This document shows, one piece after another, positions 8,754 through 18,380 of a stretch of 64,000 nucleotides of DNA. A model generated the notes under the pieces. It did not search any database, was not told the DNA's origin, and was given only the letters and a program-made list of their open reading frames with translations. The stretch is taken from the NCBI GenBank assembly GCA_938074045.1, contig CALJGI010000025.1:124001-188000 (forward strand), in the 5' to 3' direction. This stretch comes from an uncultured Halieaceae bacterium (GTDB taxonomy: Bacteria; Pseudomonadota; Gammaproteobacteria; Pseudomonadales; Halieaceae). Position 1 is the stretch's first letter. Each line of letters starts with the position of its first letter. The translations under genes and the position numbers were made by a program.

Positions 8754-9183
8754 GCTCTACCTGCGGCCCTCACGTCAATTGCTGACCCAGGGTGCAGGTT
8801 TATATCTGGTGGTCTGCGCTGGCGCTTTCTATATAGATTTAGGTACATGGTATGTGCTATCCGTCGGCACGTTGTGCCTGTGGATGTTTTTTCAGCGCTT
8901 GTCTGGCCGCTGTAACGCTGTCTCGTCGGGATCCATCGCAGCAATTTCACACCGTGATGGGTTATGGCGTGTGACTTATTCTGACGGTCAGTCGCACTCC
9001 TTCAACAGCTGCCGAATAGCTAATCTGATGGGTTGTTTACGTATTGAGTGGTCAAATCTTGAAGAGGCCGGAATCTGGAGTTCGCGATTGGGAGCGCGCG
9101 AAGCGCTGCTGCTGGCACCAGACAGTATGAGCCCCGAAATGTATCGTAAGCTGAATGCGTTTATCAAATTGCCAGCGCGATGA
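8740..9183 (+). CDS. YgfX/CptA-like inner membrane protein
   Basis: The frame from TTG 8740 gives 147 residues, with two adjacent hydrophobic segments near the N-terminus (GLYLVVCAGAFYIDL and WYVLSVGTLCLWMFF) and a soluble C-terminal domain. Size, membrane hairpin and position directly after sdhE match the YgfX family, the partner of YgfY in enterobacteria. The start is uncertain: no ATG fits, TTG at 8740 overlaps the sdhE end by 14 bases, and another TTG lies at 8722. Sequence similarity of YgfX proteins is low, so the call rests partly on synteny. Confidence 0.65.
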   Translation: MPELELYLRPSRQLLTQGAGLYLVVCAGAFYIDLGTWYVLSVGTLCLWMFFQRLSGRCNAVSSGSIAAISHRDGLWRVTYSDGQSHSFNSCRIANLMGCLRIEWSNLEEAGIWSSRLGAREALLLAPDSMSPEMYRKLNAFIKLPAR

Positions 9184-9193
9184 GCTGAGCTCG

Positions 9194-10762
9194 TCAGGGT
9201 ATCAGGATCGTATCCTCCGCGGTGGCGGACAGCGCAGGGTAGTCCAACGTGTAGTGTAGGCCCCGGCTCTCTTTTCTGGAGCGCGCACAACGTATCATAA
9301 GCTCGGCAACCATGGCGAGATTACGCAATTCCAGCAGGTCATTCGATACCTTGTAGTTGCTGTAATACTCTCGAATTTCCCGCTGCAGTAATTCGACACG
9401 ATGACTTGCTCTGGCCAGGCGTTTATCCGTGCGCACAATTCCAACGTAATCCCACATGAATCGTCGCAGTTCATCCCAGTTGTGAGAAATGACGACATCC
9501 TCATCGGAATCCGTCACCTGGGTCTCATCCCATGCGGGCATGGTAGCCTGACTTGAGCTGGCGCTGAACTTATCGCTAATATCACTCGCCGCGGAGCGGG
9601 CGTACACGAGGCATTCCAGCAGTGAATTACTGGCCATTCTATTGGCTCCATGCAAGCCTGTGCTGGCAGTCTCTCCTATGGCGTAAAGTCCGTGCATATC
9701 GGTTTGTCCGCAGGTATTAACCACCACTCCGCCACAGGTGTAGTGTGCCGCTGGTACCACCGGGATAGCATCGCGAGTCAGGTCGAAGCCAAATTCACTG
9801 CAACGAGTGCTGATGGTTGGAAAGTGTTCCTCAATAAACGAGGAAGGCCGATGGCTAATATCCAGAAAAACGCAATCATCGCCACGTCGTTTCATTTCGT
9901 GATCTATGGCGCGGGCGACAATATCCCGGGGTGCGAGTTCAGCCCGTTCATCAAAGTGATGCATAAAGCGCTCCCCGTTGGCGAGCAGTAAATGGCCGCC
10001 CTCGCCCCGCAGCGCTTCAGATATGAGAAAGGACTTTGCTCCTGGATGATAAAGGCAGGTGGGGTGGAACTGATTAAATTCGAGATTTGCCACCTTGCAG
10101 CCCGCCCGCCAGGCCATCGCTATGCCGTCGCCACTGGCACCATCGGGATTGCTGGTATACAAGTAGGCCTTGCTGGCGCCACCGGTAGCCAGCACAGTCG
10201 CACCAGCAGCAAAAAAATCCACGGTGTCCCTGGCCCGATCAAGAACATAGGCGCCACAGCAGCTTGAATCTACGCTGGCCAGATCGACCGCCACTCTGCG
10301 GCTGAAAATCTCTATATTCGGCGATTTGAGCGCGCGCTCGGTCAGCACCTGGGAAATGGCTTTGCCAGTTGCATCTGCAGCGTGTAACACCCGGCGGCGG
10401 CTGTGGCCGCCCTCGCGGGTGAGGTGATAGGCGCCGCCATCATCCTCAGCCTGGGTGAATTGAACACCCTGATCGATCAACCACTGGACTGACGCGCGAC
10501 TGTTTTCTACGGTGAACCTGACAGCCTCCTCATGACACAATCCCGCCCCGGTGGCCAGCGTGTCGGCAATATGTGATTCGACGGAATCCTGATCATCCAT
10601 GACCGCGGCAATGCCGCCCTGAGCATAGTAGGTTGACCCTTCACTTAGATCATTCTTGCAGATCAGGGCAATGCGAAAGCTAGCCGGCAACTGCAATGCA
10701 AGAGCCAACCCGGCGGCACCGCTGCCGATGATCAGAACGTCGTGTCTGTGGTGTATGGGCAC
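9194..10762 (-). CDS. nadB: L-aspartate oxidase NadB
   Basis: Flavoenzyme that oxidises aspartate to iminoaspartate, the first step of de novo NAD synthesis with NadA. The 522-residue product begins with an FAD-binding loop ([19 protein letters not shown], about residues 8-26). It has the fumarate reductase/succinate dehydrogenase flavoprotein features [12 protein letters not shown] and [18 protein letters not shown], plus [25 protein letters not shown]-type and [21 protein letters not shown]-type segments near the end of the FAD domain. The start is GTG at 10760-10762. It converges with ygfX with only 10 bases between and diverges from the rpoE operon. Confidence 0.95.
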   Translation of the reverse strand: MPIHHRHDVLIIGSGAAGLALALQLPASFRIALICKNDLSEGSTYYAQGGIAAVMDDQDSVESHIADTLATGAGLCHEEAVRFTVENSRASVQWLIDQGVQFTQAEDDGGAYHLTREGGHSRRRVLHAADATGKAISQVLTERALKSPNIEIFSRRVAVDLASVDSSCCGAYVLDRARDTVDFFAAGATVLATGGASKAYLYTSNPDGASGDGIAMAWRAGCKVANLEFNQFHPTCLYHPGAKSFLISEALRGEGGHLLLANGERFMHHFDERAELAPRDIVARAIDHEMKRRGDDCVFLDISHRPSSFIEEHFPTISTRCSEFGFDLTRDAIPVVPAAHYTCGGVVVNTCGQTDMHGLYAIGETASTGLHGANRMASNSLLECLVYARSAASDISDKFSASSSQATMPAWDETQVTDSDEDVVISHNWDELRRFMWDYVGIVRTDKRLARASHRVELLQREIREYYSNYKVSNDLLELRNLAMVAELMIRCARSRKESRGLHYTLDYPALSATAEDTILIP

Positions 10763-10854
10763 GGTGTCAGTGTACTCCGCCTAGGATTTCGGATAGATAC
10801 TCATTCGAATACAATTATATGATATGGTTCAATAACTTAGCGAAAAGCGAAAGA

Positions 10855-10884
10855 AGTATAACCGAGCTCTGTGAACTGTGTCAG
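10855..10884 (-). promoter_or_regulatory. Candidate nadB promoter
   Basis: On the minus strand CTGACA (10879-10884) and TATACT (10855-10860) are 18 bases apart, about 90 bases upstream of the nadB start. It sits back to back with the predicted sigma-E promoter of rpoE. A further AT-rich stretch with TATAAT on the minus strand lies nearer the gene but lacks a good upstream box. Confidence 0.4.
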
Positions 10885-10902
10885 AGAAGATTCTACCGGT
10901 TG

Positions 10903-10930
10903 GGAACTTTGTGCAATCGATGCAATCAGA
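10903..10930 (+). promoter_or_regulatory. Predicted sigma-E (RpoE) autoregulatory promoter
   Basis: GGAACTT at 10903-10909 and TCAGA at 10926-10930 are separated by 16 bases, matching the extracytoplasmic sigma-E consensus (GGAACTT and TCTGA-like with 16 bases). It lies about 115 bases upstream of the rpoE start. Known rpoE/algU operons drive themselves from such a promoter, so the position makes biological sense. Confidence 0.65.
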
Positions 10931-11043
10931 GATAGCCGGTTGTAACAGGATGATGGCGAACTATTGGCCGGGGCGGCGGTCTTAGGGACAAGTATGGGAA
11001 TGGCTGGGCCAGTGGGTGTGCACGCGTTGCCAGAGGGTGCTGC

Positions 11044-11631
11044 GTGAGTACAGCAACCGACCAGGAATTGGTGGAACGGGTGCAGCGCGGCGACAAGCGC
11101 GCTTTTGATCTGCTCGTACTGAAGTATCAGCCCAAAATTTTTGGGCTGATTGCTCGCTATGTGCACGATAGTCACGAAGTGCAGGACGTGGCGCAGGAAG
11201 CGTTTATCAAAGCCTATCGCGCTCTGCCCAGATTTCGCGGAGACAGCGCGTTCTATACCTGGTTGTATCGCATCGCGATAAATACCGCCAAGAATCATCT
11301 GGTGGCTCGTGGACGACGCCCTCCGGGTAGCGATGTCGACGCTGAACATGCAGAAAATTATGATTCTGGCAGCGCTCTGCGCGATCTGGAGAACCCGGAG
11401 AATGCCCTGTTTGGAGAAGAGCTTAAAGCAGTGGTTAACACTGCGATTGGTAATTTGCCAGATGATTTGCGCACTGCGGTAACTTTGCGCGAGTTTGATG
11501 GTCTGAGCTACGAAGATATTGCCGAGATTATGGGTTGCCCGGTTGGAACAGTGCGATCACGCATCTTCAGAGCGCGAGATGCAATAGACCAGCGGGTGAA
11601 AGAGCAGCTAAACCCGGCGCTGGACGAATAG
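11044..11631 (+). CDS. rpoE: RNA polymerase sigma-E factor (AlgU/RpoE)
   Basis: Directs RNA polymerase to envelope stress promoters. The 195-residue protein has sigma region 2 (VQDVAQEAFIKAYRAL and FYTWLYRIAINTAKNHL, about residues 38-85) and region 4 helix-turn-helix (LSYEDIAEIMGCPVGTVRSR, about 154-173). Length and sequence match AlgU/RpoE closely. The start is GTG at 11044 after AGAGGG. It heads rpoE-rseA-rseB-rseC-mucD, in which RseA holds the factor at the membrane until periplasmic proteolysis frees it. Confidence 0.97.
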   Translation: MSTATDQELVERVQRGDKRAFDLLVLKYQPKIFGLIARYVHDSHEVQDVAQEAFIKAYRALPRFRGDSAFYTWLYRIAINTAKNHLVARGRRPPGSDVDAEHAENYDSGSALRDLENPENALFGEELKAVVNTAIGNLPDDLRTAVTLREFDGLSYEDIAEIMGCPVGTVRSRIFRARDAIDQRVKEQLNPALDE

Positions 11632-11650
11632 TTTTTTGGAGGATTACAGA

Positions 11651-12280
11651 ATGAATGAAGGAGTCAGAGAGTCGCTGTCTGCTTTTATGGATGGGGAAGC
11701 CACTGAACTCGAGATTCAACGAGTGCTGCGGGACAGCTCTGATGCTGAACTGCGTGCTACCTGGACGCGTTACCACCTAACGCGTAGTGCCATGCAGGAA
11801 TTGCACTCTGGTGTATCGGTAGAAGGCACACTCGACTTTGCCACCGGTGTAATGACCGCGCTCGAAGAATCTGCAACAGATGCATCCGGGGCGGTGACAG
11901 CACCTGAACCTCGTCGCGTAAACGGGTTGCTGAGACCCTTCGCCAGTTTAGCTATTGCTGCGTCGGTTGCCGGTGCGGTGGTTGTTGGTGGACAGTGGCT
12001 GGACGGTAGTGAAGCTCCGGCAGCGACCGGGACCGTGGCCAGCAATGTAAGCCGTATGTCGAGCGCCCCTCTCGGTAGCTGGGGAGGAGTTCCGCTGGCT
12101 GCAAGTATTCAGGCACGACCAGGCAATCGTGCCGCAGCCGTCGACACGGCCGCCATTTATGATGCATTAGCCAGGGAGCGCCTGCAGCGGTACATGCTGT
12201 ACAACGCTGAACATGCCGCGCTCAACAGCAGTCAGGGCATGATGCCTTATGCTCGCGTTTCGCGTGGGGAGAAAAGGTAG
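11651..12280 (+). CDS. rseA: Anti-sigma-E factor RseA (MucA)
   Basis: Inner membrane anti-sigma factor. The 209-residue protein has the RseA N-terminal domain (SLSAFMDGEATELEIQRVL at about residues 9-27, then WTRYHLTRSAM). One membrane segment follows (SLAIAASVAGAVVVGGQWL, about residues 100-118), then a periplasmic tail ending near an ERLQRYMLYNAEHAAL segment, which in MucA-type proteins is close to the RseB-contacting part. The ATG at 11651 is preceded by GGAGG; an upstream in-frame ATG at 11636 would place the ribosome site inside the gene. Confidence 0.94.
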   Translation: MNEGVRESLSAFMDGEATELEIQRVLRDSSDAELRATWTRYHLTRSAMQELHSGVSVEGTLDFATGVMTALEESATDASGAVTAPEPRRVNGLLRPFASLAIAASVAGAVVVGGQWLDGSEAPAATGTVASNVSRMSSAPLGSWGGVPLAASIQARPGNRAAAVDTAAIYDALARERLQRYMLYNAEHAALNSSQGMMPYARVSRGEKR

Positions 12281-13246
12281 TTGTCTGATAGATTCCACGG
12301 CAGACATCTGGGCGCGATTGCTTTAATCGCAGTTACGATGTTTGGTTTTATTTTGCCGGTTACTGTGGTCGCGGAATGCCGATCCCTTAACTCCGATGCT
12401 GTTGCGTTGGTGGAAAAAATGTCCCACAGCCTTCGAGAGCAGAATTACCGAGGAATATTTACCTACCAATATGGGTCTACGATAGAGTCTTTGAATATTG
12501 AACACACGGTAGTTGATGGGGTTGAAAATGAGACGCTCATGCATCTCAGTGGCAATCGTCGGACCGTGGTCCGTCAGGCTCATCCGCTCAATTGTGTCCA
12601 TCCTGGGCATCGCCTGTTGCAAGCGGCGGGCCAGTTGGAATTGGATTGTGGTGTTGCCCGGCACTACAAGCTTGAAATTACTGGACATGAGCGGCTGGCG
12701 GGCCGGCAGGCAGTGAAATTACGCATCAGCCCCCATGACATGTTTCGCTACGGCTATCGCCTGGCTGTTGATGAAAGTTCCGGTCTCTTGCTTAAATCCC
12801 AGATTATGGGGCATGACGGTGAAATGTTGGAGCGATTCGAGTTTGCAGACCTCAACGTGGGCGCTGCACCAAGTTTGGAAGATCTGCAGCCCGGTGATCA
12901 TGTTGCACATCATCCCGCCCCACCACCTGGTAAAAGTGCCGCGGATGATGGATGGAGTGTAGGGTGGGTTCCCGACGGATTTATCCGCACAGCGAATGAC
13001 CATGAACAAGTGGCTCAGGTTCGTACCTTTACCGATGGTCTTGCGGTATTTTCCATCTTCTTTGAAGCCAGTCGACATATTCCTGGCCCGGCAACCGGGG
13101 GCGCGGGCAGCGCTCATCAGGGAGCTACGACAGCTTATACCCGTATTTCCAGTATTGGGGGTCGGTCCTGGTTAATAACTGTTATTGGTGAAGTGCCGGT
13201 CAATACGGCTAGACGGGTCGCCGAATCAGTCAGGCCAGCGGCCTGA
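12281..13246 (+). CDS. rseB: Sigma-E regulatory protein RseB (MucB)
   Basis: Periplasmic sensor that shields RseA from the DegS protease and detects off-pathway lipopolysaccharide. The 321-residue product begins with a signal peptide (hydrophobic LGAIALIAVTMFGFILPVTVVAE, given here as about residues 10-32). The MucB/RseB N-terminal lipoprotein-like fold follows (LVEKMSHSLREQNYRGIFTY). The C-terminal domain carries GWSVGWVPDGF and ITVIGEVPVNTARRVAESV. The start is TTG at 12281, immediately after the rseA stop, with GGGAGAAAAGG just upstream, so translation is probably coupled. Confidence 0.93.
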   Translation: MSDRFHGRHLGAIALIAVTMFGFILPVTVVAECRSLNSDAVALVEKMSHSLREQNYRGIFTYQYGSTIESLNIEHTVVDGVENETLMHLSGNRRTVVRQAHPLNCVHPGHRLLQAAGQLELDCGVARHYKLEITGHERLAGRQAVKLRISPHDMFRYGYRLAVDESSGLLLKSQIMGHDGEMLERFEFADLNVGAAPSLEDLQPGDHVAHHPAPPPGKSAADDGWSVGWVPDGFIRTANDHEQVAQVRTFTDGLAVFSIFFEASRHIPGPATGGAGSAHQGATTAYTRISSIGGRSWLITVIGEVPVNTARRVAESVRPAA

Positions 13247-13285
13247 AATCATTATTGGGTATGATCTGGCGGTGCAGTATCTATT

Positions 13286-13759
13286 ATGATCAGTGAATCA
13301 GGGCGCATAGTGTCCGTGGAGCAGGATGGTCTGTGGGTGGAGACGGTTCGGGCCAGTACCTGTGGCAGCTGCGGTGCCCGACAGGGTTGTGGCCATGGCA
13401 TTTTAAACAGCATAGCCGCGGGGCGGCGCAGTTATACTTGGGTCCTTCTTGAAAACAGATCTGCCGACTCTTTCGCCGTTGGGGATGTTGTAGAAATTGC
13501 GCTGCCTGAACAGGTGATTGTGTCGGGTTCGTTTGTGGTCTATATGCTACCTATTCTGCTGACTCTGATTGGCGCCGTCGCGACCAATAGTATTTTTGCC
13601 AGAACTCTCGGTGCCGATGGCTCAGCCCTGCTGGGAGCGCTTATCGGTTTTATGGGTGGTATTCAAGCGGTTCGTTGGCATGCACGGCTCAACCGCCATA
13701 ACCCTTCACTACAACCGGTACTTATCAACACGGCTACAGACCCGGTTCGCTTGGTCTGA
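13286..13759 (+). CDS. rseC: RseC/MucC integral membrane protein
   Basis: A positive modulator of sigma-E in some species, with wider roles linked to iron-sulfur or redox membrane complexes. The 157-residue protein has an N-terminal cytosolic domain with the family cysteine cluster CGSCGARQGCG (about residues 31-41). Two membrane segments follow (SGSFVVYMLPILLTLIGAVA and ALLGALIGFMGGIQAV). Family length and context match. It sits 39 bases after rseB. Confidence 0.93.
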   Translation: MISESGRIVSVEQDGLWVETVRASTCGSCGARQGCGHGILNSIAAGRRSYTWVLLENRSADSFAVGDVVEIALPEQVIVSGSFVVYMLPILLTLIGAVATNSIFARTLGADGSALLGALIGFMGGIQAVRWHARLNRHNPSLQPVLINTATDPVRLV

Positions 13760-13783
13760 GTTCAACGCACGAGGATGCACTAC

Positions 13784-15190
13784 ATGAATTTTGTCAGAAA
13801 AGAATCACTGATAGGGATATTCGTTTTTTGCTGCCTGGCGGCCTTCCAGGTGGAGGCACGCGGATTGCCGGATTTTACTGACATTGTTGCCAAACATGCT
13901 CCAGCGGTTGTGAGAATTGAAATTGAACAGCGCGCACAAGACGGCGGTGGTATGCGACAGTTGCCGGAGGGAATCCCTGAAGGCTTGCGAAGATTCTTCG
14001 AGGGTGGCGGCGGTGGGCCTCAGCCCCGGGCGAGGCAATCTCTGGGGTCTGGATTTTTCATCTCCAACGATGGTTATGTGGTCACCAATAATCATGTTGT
14101 CGAAAATGCCGAAAACATTATTGTCAGAATGAGTGATCGGCGGGAATTTTCTGCAGAAGTTATCGGTACCGATCCACGCTCGGATCTGGCACTGCTGAAG
14201 GTGGATGGTGATAATCTTCCGGTCCTGCAGTTAGGCAAACCTGATGTTATCCGAGTCGGCGAATGGGTGTTGGCCATGGGATCGCCCTTCGGACTCGATT
14301 ATTCAGTCTCTGCGGGCATTGTCAGCGCCAAGGGGCGCAGTCTGCCAACCGAGAACAACGAAAACTATGTACCCTTTATACAGACTGACGTCGCGATCAA
14401 CCCCGGCAACTCTGGTGGTCCCCTGTTTAATCTTGATGGTGAGGTAGTGGGTGTAAATTCACAGATCTACACCCGTTCGGGTGGCTCTATCGGTCTCTCG
14501 TTTGCCATTCCTGTCAGTGTCGTGCGTAACGTTGTCGCGCAGCTGAAATCGGCGGGAGAGGTGACAAGAGGATGGCTGGGCGTAAGTATTCAGGACGTCG
14601 ATATCAACCTGGCTGAGTCCTTTGGCCTCGATAAGCCACGTGGTGCGCTCATTGCTGCTGTGCAGAGCGAAGGCCCCGCCGCAGAGGCCGGGCTGCAGGC
14701 AGGGGATATTATCGTGCAGTTTAATGGCTCAGAAATTCTTCGCTCGGCTGATCTACCCCATGTGGTAGGTTTGACCGTACCAGGAACCCAAGTCGATATG
14801 TACATCGTGCGAGATAAGCGTCGTCAAAAAATAAGCATTGAGGTAGGTAGTCTCAACAGTGATGCGACGCCAACTCTGGCCCTGGGTGGGGAAGCCTCCT
14901 CAGGCGGCCGTCTGGGACTGGTCGTAGAAGAAATGGAAGAAACATCCCAGTCACAGTGGGGTATAAGCGGTGGTGTTGTAGTGCGTGAGGTGCTGCCTGA
15001 CTCGCCATCGGCGGAAGCGGGATTGCGCAATGGGGATGTGATTACACTGATCAACAATACTCCGATTGTTTCCGTGGAAGCCTATCAACGAGCGGTGGAA
15101 AATCTACCTTCTGGTACATCAGTGCCACTGCGTGTGTTACGTCGGGGTGCTCCGATTTTCATTCCGGTACGTATTCCAGAGGGTGGGTGA
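13784..15190 (+). CDS. mucD: Periplasmic serine protease DegP/MucD
   Basis: Trypsin-like protease and chaperone of the periplasm, acting on misfolded envelope proteins. The 468-residue protein has a signal peptide (about residues 1-25, ending QVEA). The catalytic triad is His104 (TNNHVV), Asp134 (DPRSDLALLKV) and Ser210 (NPGNSGGPL). Two PDZ domains follow (about residues 265-355 and 375-465). The ATG at 13784 is chosen because GAGG at 13771-13774 is 9 bases upstream, whereas the ATG at 13775 abuts that site. Placement at the end of the rpoE operon is the Pseudomonas mucD arrangement. Confidence 0.95.
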   Translation: MNFVRKESLIGIFVFCCLAAFQVEARGLPDFTDIVAKHAPAVVRIEIEQRAQDGGGMRQLPEGIPEGLRRFFEGGGGGPQPRARQSLGSGFFISNDGYVVTNNHVVENAENIIVRMSDRREFSAEVIGTDPRSDLALLKVDGDNLPVLQLGKPDVIRVGEWVLAMGSPFGLDYSVSAGIVSAKGRSLPTENNENYVPFIQTDVAINPGNSGGPLFNLDGEVVGVNSQIYTRSGGSIGLSFAIPVSVVRNVVAQLKSAGEVTRGWLGVSIQDVDINLAESFGLDKPRGALIAAVQSEGPAAEAGLQAGDIIVQFNGSEILRSADLPHVVGLTVPGTQVDMYIVRDKRRQKISIEVGSLNSDATPTLALGGEASSGGRLGLVVEEMEETSQSQWGISGGVVVREVLPDSPSAEAGLRNGDVITLINNTPIVSVEAYQRAVENLPSGTSVPLRVLRRGAPIFIPVRIPEGG

Positions 15191-15222
15191 AGAAAGCCTC
15201 ATCCGCAGGTGAGCATGCGTAG

Positions 15223-15258
15223 CAGGGGCATGGTGAATCAGGTACAATCGCGCCCCTG
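15223..15258 (+). repeat. Inverted repeat before lepA
   Basis: CAGGGGC at 15223-15229 is complementary to GCCCCTG at 15252-15258, with 22 bases between. The interval contains TACAAT (15243-15248), a possible minus-10 box for lepA with no good minus-35. It could be an intercistronic RNA hairpin after mucD. No U-tract follows, so it is not a typical terminator. Confidence 0.3.
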
Positions 15259-15285
15259 TCAAAGACACGGCTTTCGAGCACCCCT

Positions 15286-17085
15286 GTGAGCAGTCTGGAA
15301 CTGATCCGAAATTTTTCTATCATCGCGCACATTGACCACGGTAAATCAACCCTGGCAGACCGCTTCATTCAGGTCTGTGGTGGGCTGACAGAGCGGGAAA
15401 TGGCTGAGCAAGTACTCGATTCTATGGATATCGAGCGCGAGCGTGGAATAACCATCAAGGCGCAGAGTGTGACCTTGAACTACCCCTCGTCTGACGGTAA
15501 CACTTATCAGCTCAATTTTATCGATACCCCGGGACACGTCGACTTTCACTACGAGGTATCCCGCTCCCTGGCAGCCTGTGAAGGAGCTCTTCTTGTCGTG
15601 GATGCAGGGCAGGGGGTGGAAGCGCAGTCCGTTGCCAATTGTTACACCGCGATTGAGCAGGGGCTGGAGGTACTGCCTGTACTGAACAAAATGGATCTGC
15701 CGCAGGCAGATCCAGATCGGGTAAAGCAGGAAATCGAAGAGATAATCGGGATCGATGCAACCGATGCGTGTGAAGTAAGCGCCAAGTCTGGTCTGGGCGT
15801 GTTGGAGCTCCTGGAACACTTGATTGCAACCATACCTGCGCCTGAGGGTGATACCGAGGCACCATTGCAGGCTCTTATCATTGACTCCTGGTTTGACAAC
15901 TATCTGGGCGTGGTCTCATTAGTCAGAGTGACCCAGGGTACCTTGCGCGCCCGGGACAAAATTGTTGCAAAATCCATTGGTAAAAGTCATATCGCTGACA
16001 CCGTGGGTATATTTACTCCCAAACGGACCCCCACCGGCATATTGCGGGCAGGAGAGGTCGGCTTTGTGGTAGCCGGTATCAAGGATATTCATGGTGCACC
16101 GGTCGGCGATACGCTGATCCCGGCGTCCAATCTCGAAGTGCCGGCACTACCCGGTTTCCAACGCGTTAACCCTCAGGTCTACGCTGGCATATTTACCATC
16201 TCGTCGGATGACTACGAAGATTTTAGAGAAGCGCTGGCCAGACTCACTCTGAATGATGCGTCCTTGTTTTACGAGCCCGAAACTTCAGATGCACTCGGTT
16301 TTGGCTTCCGCTGTGGTTTTCTCGGCATGCTCCATATGGAAATCATCCAGGAACGGCTGGAGCGCGAATACGATCTGGACCTGATCACGACGGCCCCCAC
16401 GGTTATATACGAGGTGCTTAAGAACTCCGGTGATGTGGTGCTGGTGGACAATCCATCAGCGCTGCCACCCCCGGGTGAAATCGATGAGATGCGCGAACCC
16501 ATCGTATTGGCGAATATTCTAGTGCCGCAGGATCACCTGGGCAGCGTTATCACGCTGTGCGTGGAAAAGCGCGGCGTACAACGCGACATGCAGTTCCTGG
16601 GGCATCAGGTGTCGGTGGTCTATGAACTCCCCATGGCGGAAGTGGTTTTGGATTTCTTCGATCGACTTAAGTCAGTGAGTCGCGGCTATGCCAGCCTGGA
16701 CTACGGGTTTGAACGCTTTCAGGCCGCTGATCTGGTAAAGATGGACGTCTTGATCAACAGTGAACGTGTGGACGCGTTGTCAATTATTATCCATCGGGAT
16801 CAGGTGCAATCGCGCGGCAGGATTCTGACCGAAAAAATGAAGGAATTGATTCCTAGACAAATGTTTGATGTCGCCATCCAGAGTGCAGTTGGGGCAAAGA
16901 TTATCTCCCGGCAGACTGTAAAGGCTTTGCGCAAAAACGTGACTGCGAAGTGTTATGGTGGTGATATCACACGCAAGAAAAAATTATTGGAAAAACAGAA
17001 GGCCGGCAAAAAACGCATGAAGCAGGTTGGTCGCGTTGAAATTCCACAGTCAGCGTTTTTGGCTGTGCTTAAGGTTGACGGCTGA
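15286..17085 (+). CDS. lepA: Elongation factor 4 (LepA)
   Basis: Ribosome-associated GTPase related to EF-G that acts on initiation or back-translocation. The 599-residue protein has the P-loop AHIDHGKST at about residues 14-22, switch region [17 protein letters not shown] and NKMDLP. The specific C-terminal domain ends in the basic segment [21 protein letters not shown]. The length is standard. The start is GTG at 15286. It heads lepA-lepB-DUF4845-rnc-era-recO-acpS. Confidence 0.97.
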   Translation: MSSLELIRNFSIIAHIDHGKSTLADRFIQVCGGLTEREMAEQVLDSMDIERERGITIKAQSVTLNYPSSDGNTYQLNFIDTPGHVDFHYEVSRSLAACEGALLVVDAGQGVEAQSVANCYTAIEQGLEVLPVLNKMDLPQADPDRVKQEIEEIIGIDATDACEVSAKSGLGVLELLEHLIATIPAPEGDTEAPLQALIIDSWFDNYLGVVSLVRVTQGTLRARDKIVAKSIGKSHIADTVGIFTPKRTPTGILRAGEVGFVVAGIKDIHGAPVGDTLIPASNLEVPALPGFQRVNPQVYAGIFTISSDDYEDFREALARLTLNDASLFYEPETSDALGFGFRCGFLGMLHMEIIQERLEREYDLDLITTAPTVIYEVLKNSGDVVLVDNPSALPPPGEIDEMREPIVLANILVPQDHLGSVITLCVEKRGVQRDMQFLGHQVSVVYELPMAEVVLDFFDRLKSVSRGYASLDYGFERFQAADLVKMDVLINSERVDALSIIIHRDQVQSRGRILTEKMKELIPRQMFDVAIQSAVGAKIISRQTVKALRKNVTAKCYGGDITRKKKLLEKQKAGKKRMKQVGRVEIPQSAFLAVLKVDG

Positions 17086-17107
17086 TACGGAGTATCTGAG
17101 AGGGTAT

Positions 17108-17860
17108 ATGGATATTAACTTCCCATTGATATTGGTTTTTCTGGTCTTCGGAAGCGGTTTTATTTGGTTGTTTGACACGCTTTTTTTCAGCAAGCGTCGC
17201 GGCGAAGACGCAAAGTATCCTGTGCTGGTGGAGTATTCCAAATCTTTTTTCCCGGTTCTTTTGTTCGTATTGGTGCTGCGCTCTTTTCTGGTTGAGCCTT
17301 TCAAAATTCCTTCCTCGTCCATGGTGCCGACACTGGAGGTAGGTGATTATATTCTGGTGAACAAATACACCTATGGATTGCGGCTGCCGGTAGTGCGCAC
17401 CAAGATACTCTCTATAAATGAACCTCAGCGTGGAGACGTGATGGTTTTTTTCCCTCCCCACATGAATGATACGTATTTTATCAAACGCGTTATCGGACTT
17501 CCCGGGGACACCATCGAGTATGTCAATAAACAGCTTACCGTTAATGGCGTTCCCGTTGAACGTGAGTTGTTGGCAGAACTACCAGCGACGAATCCGCGTT
17601 ATCAATTGTGGTCAGAGAAGCAGGGGGAGCAGCAACACGAATCGCAGACGGATCTTTTCCGTGGTTATGATAATTTTCGACTCACCGTATCCCCTGGACA
17701 TTTTTTTATGATGGGGGATAACCGGGATAACAGCAGTGATAGCCGGGTTTGGGGAGAAGTTCCTGAACGCGATATAGTAGGCAAAGCGTTTGCGATTTGG
17801 TTACACTGGGAATCGTTTTTGAGTGTACCCAGCGTTAAACGAGTAGGTTCTATCTATTAG
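17108..17860 (+). CDS. lepB: Signal peptidase I (LepB)
   Basis: Cleaves signal peptides from exported proteins on the outer face of the inner membrane. The 250-residue protein has two N-terminal membrane segments (about residues 4-25 and 46-62). The catalytic Ser71 is in IPSSSMVPT and the catalytic Lys126 in YFIKRVIGLPGD. The C-terminal boxes FMMGDNRDNSSDSR and WGEVPERDIVGKA are also present. It is shorter than the Escherichia coli enzyme, like Pseudomonas homologues. The ATG at 17108 fits the family start; the open frame runs back into lepA. Confidence 0.96.
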   Translation: MDINFPLILVFLVFGSGFIWLFDTLFFSKRRGEDAKYPVLVEYSKSFFPVLLFVLVLRSFLVEPFKIPSSSMVPTLEVGDYILVNKYTYGLRLPVVRTKILSINEPQRGDVMVFFPPHMNDTYFIKRVIGLPGDTIEYVNKQLTVNGVPVERELLAELPATNPRYQLWSEKQGEQQHESQTDLFRGYDNFRLTVSPGHFFMMGDNRDNSSDSRVWGEVPERDIVGKAFAIWLHWESFLSVPSVKRVGSIY

Positions 17861-17893
17861 GTTGGGTTAGCCGCCGACAGAGGAGGACTGTAT

Positions 17894-18277
17894 ATGAAGT
17901 CTCTGAAAAAGCAACAGGGTGTCTCAGCGCTGGGCGTTTTGGTGACAGTAGGTTTGTTCGGTTTCTTACTGATGTGCACAATGCGGGTCGTTCCCAGTTT
18001 TCTGGAGGGGCGCAGTGTCCAGCAGGCTATCGAGCACGTACTGGAAGACCCTGAGATTCCCAAAGCCTCACTGCGAGAGATCCGCAAGAAACTGGAAGCG
18101 AGTTTCAATATGAACCAGATAAACGCGATAAGTCCCAGGGATATCAAGATTACCCGGGATGGTGATCTCATAAAGGTAGATGCCGTTTACGAGAGTCGTG
18201 TGCCACTGGTTGCGAATGTCGATGCAGTGGTTATGCACGATCAGCTGGTCTGGGAATTCGAGCGCCGAGTACAGTAG
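17894..18277 (+). CDS. DUF4845 membrane-anchored protein
   Basis: A 127-residue protein with an N-terminal cytosolic tail and one membrane segment (ALGVLVTVGLFGFLLMCTMRVV, split here at about residues 12-33), then a small soluble domain. Its N-terminus (QQGVSALG) resembles pseudopilin-like starts. This family occurs between lepB and rnc in pseudomonads and their relatives, and its function is not known to me. GAGGAGG 13-20 bases upstream supports the ATG. Confidence 0.85.
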   Translation: MKSLKKQQGVSALGVLVTVGLFGFLLMCTMRVVPSFLEGRSVQQAIEHVLEDPEIPKASLREIRKKLEASFNMNQINAISPRDIKITRDGDLIKVDAVYESRVPLVANVDAVVMHDQLVWEFERRVQ

Positions 18278-18380
18278 TTCGAGTAATCACTCAACTCGGG
18301 ATGGTCCCGATTGAATGCAATGCTTCCCTTGGGTTTTTGGGAAGGTATATGCCAACCTATGGCGTAGTGTAACTATCCTT

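Noticed and set aside
10837-11349. A minus-strand frame covering the rpoE promoter and 5' end
   Set aside because: It covers the sigma-E promoter and conserved sigma region 2 on the plus strand and has no features of its own.
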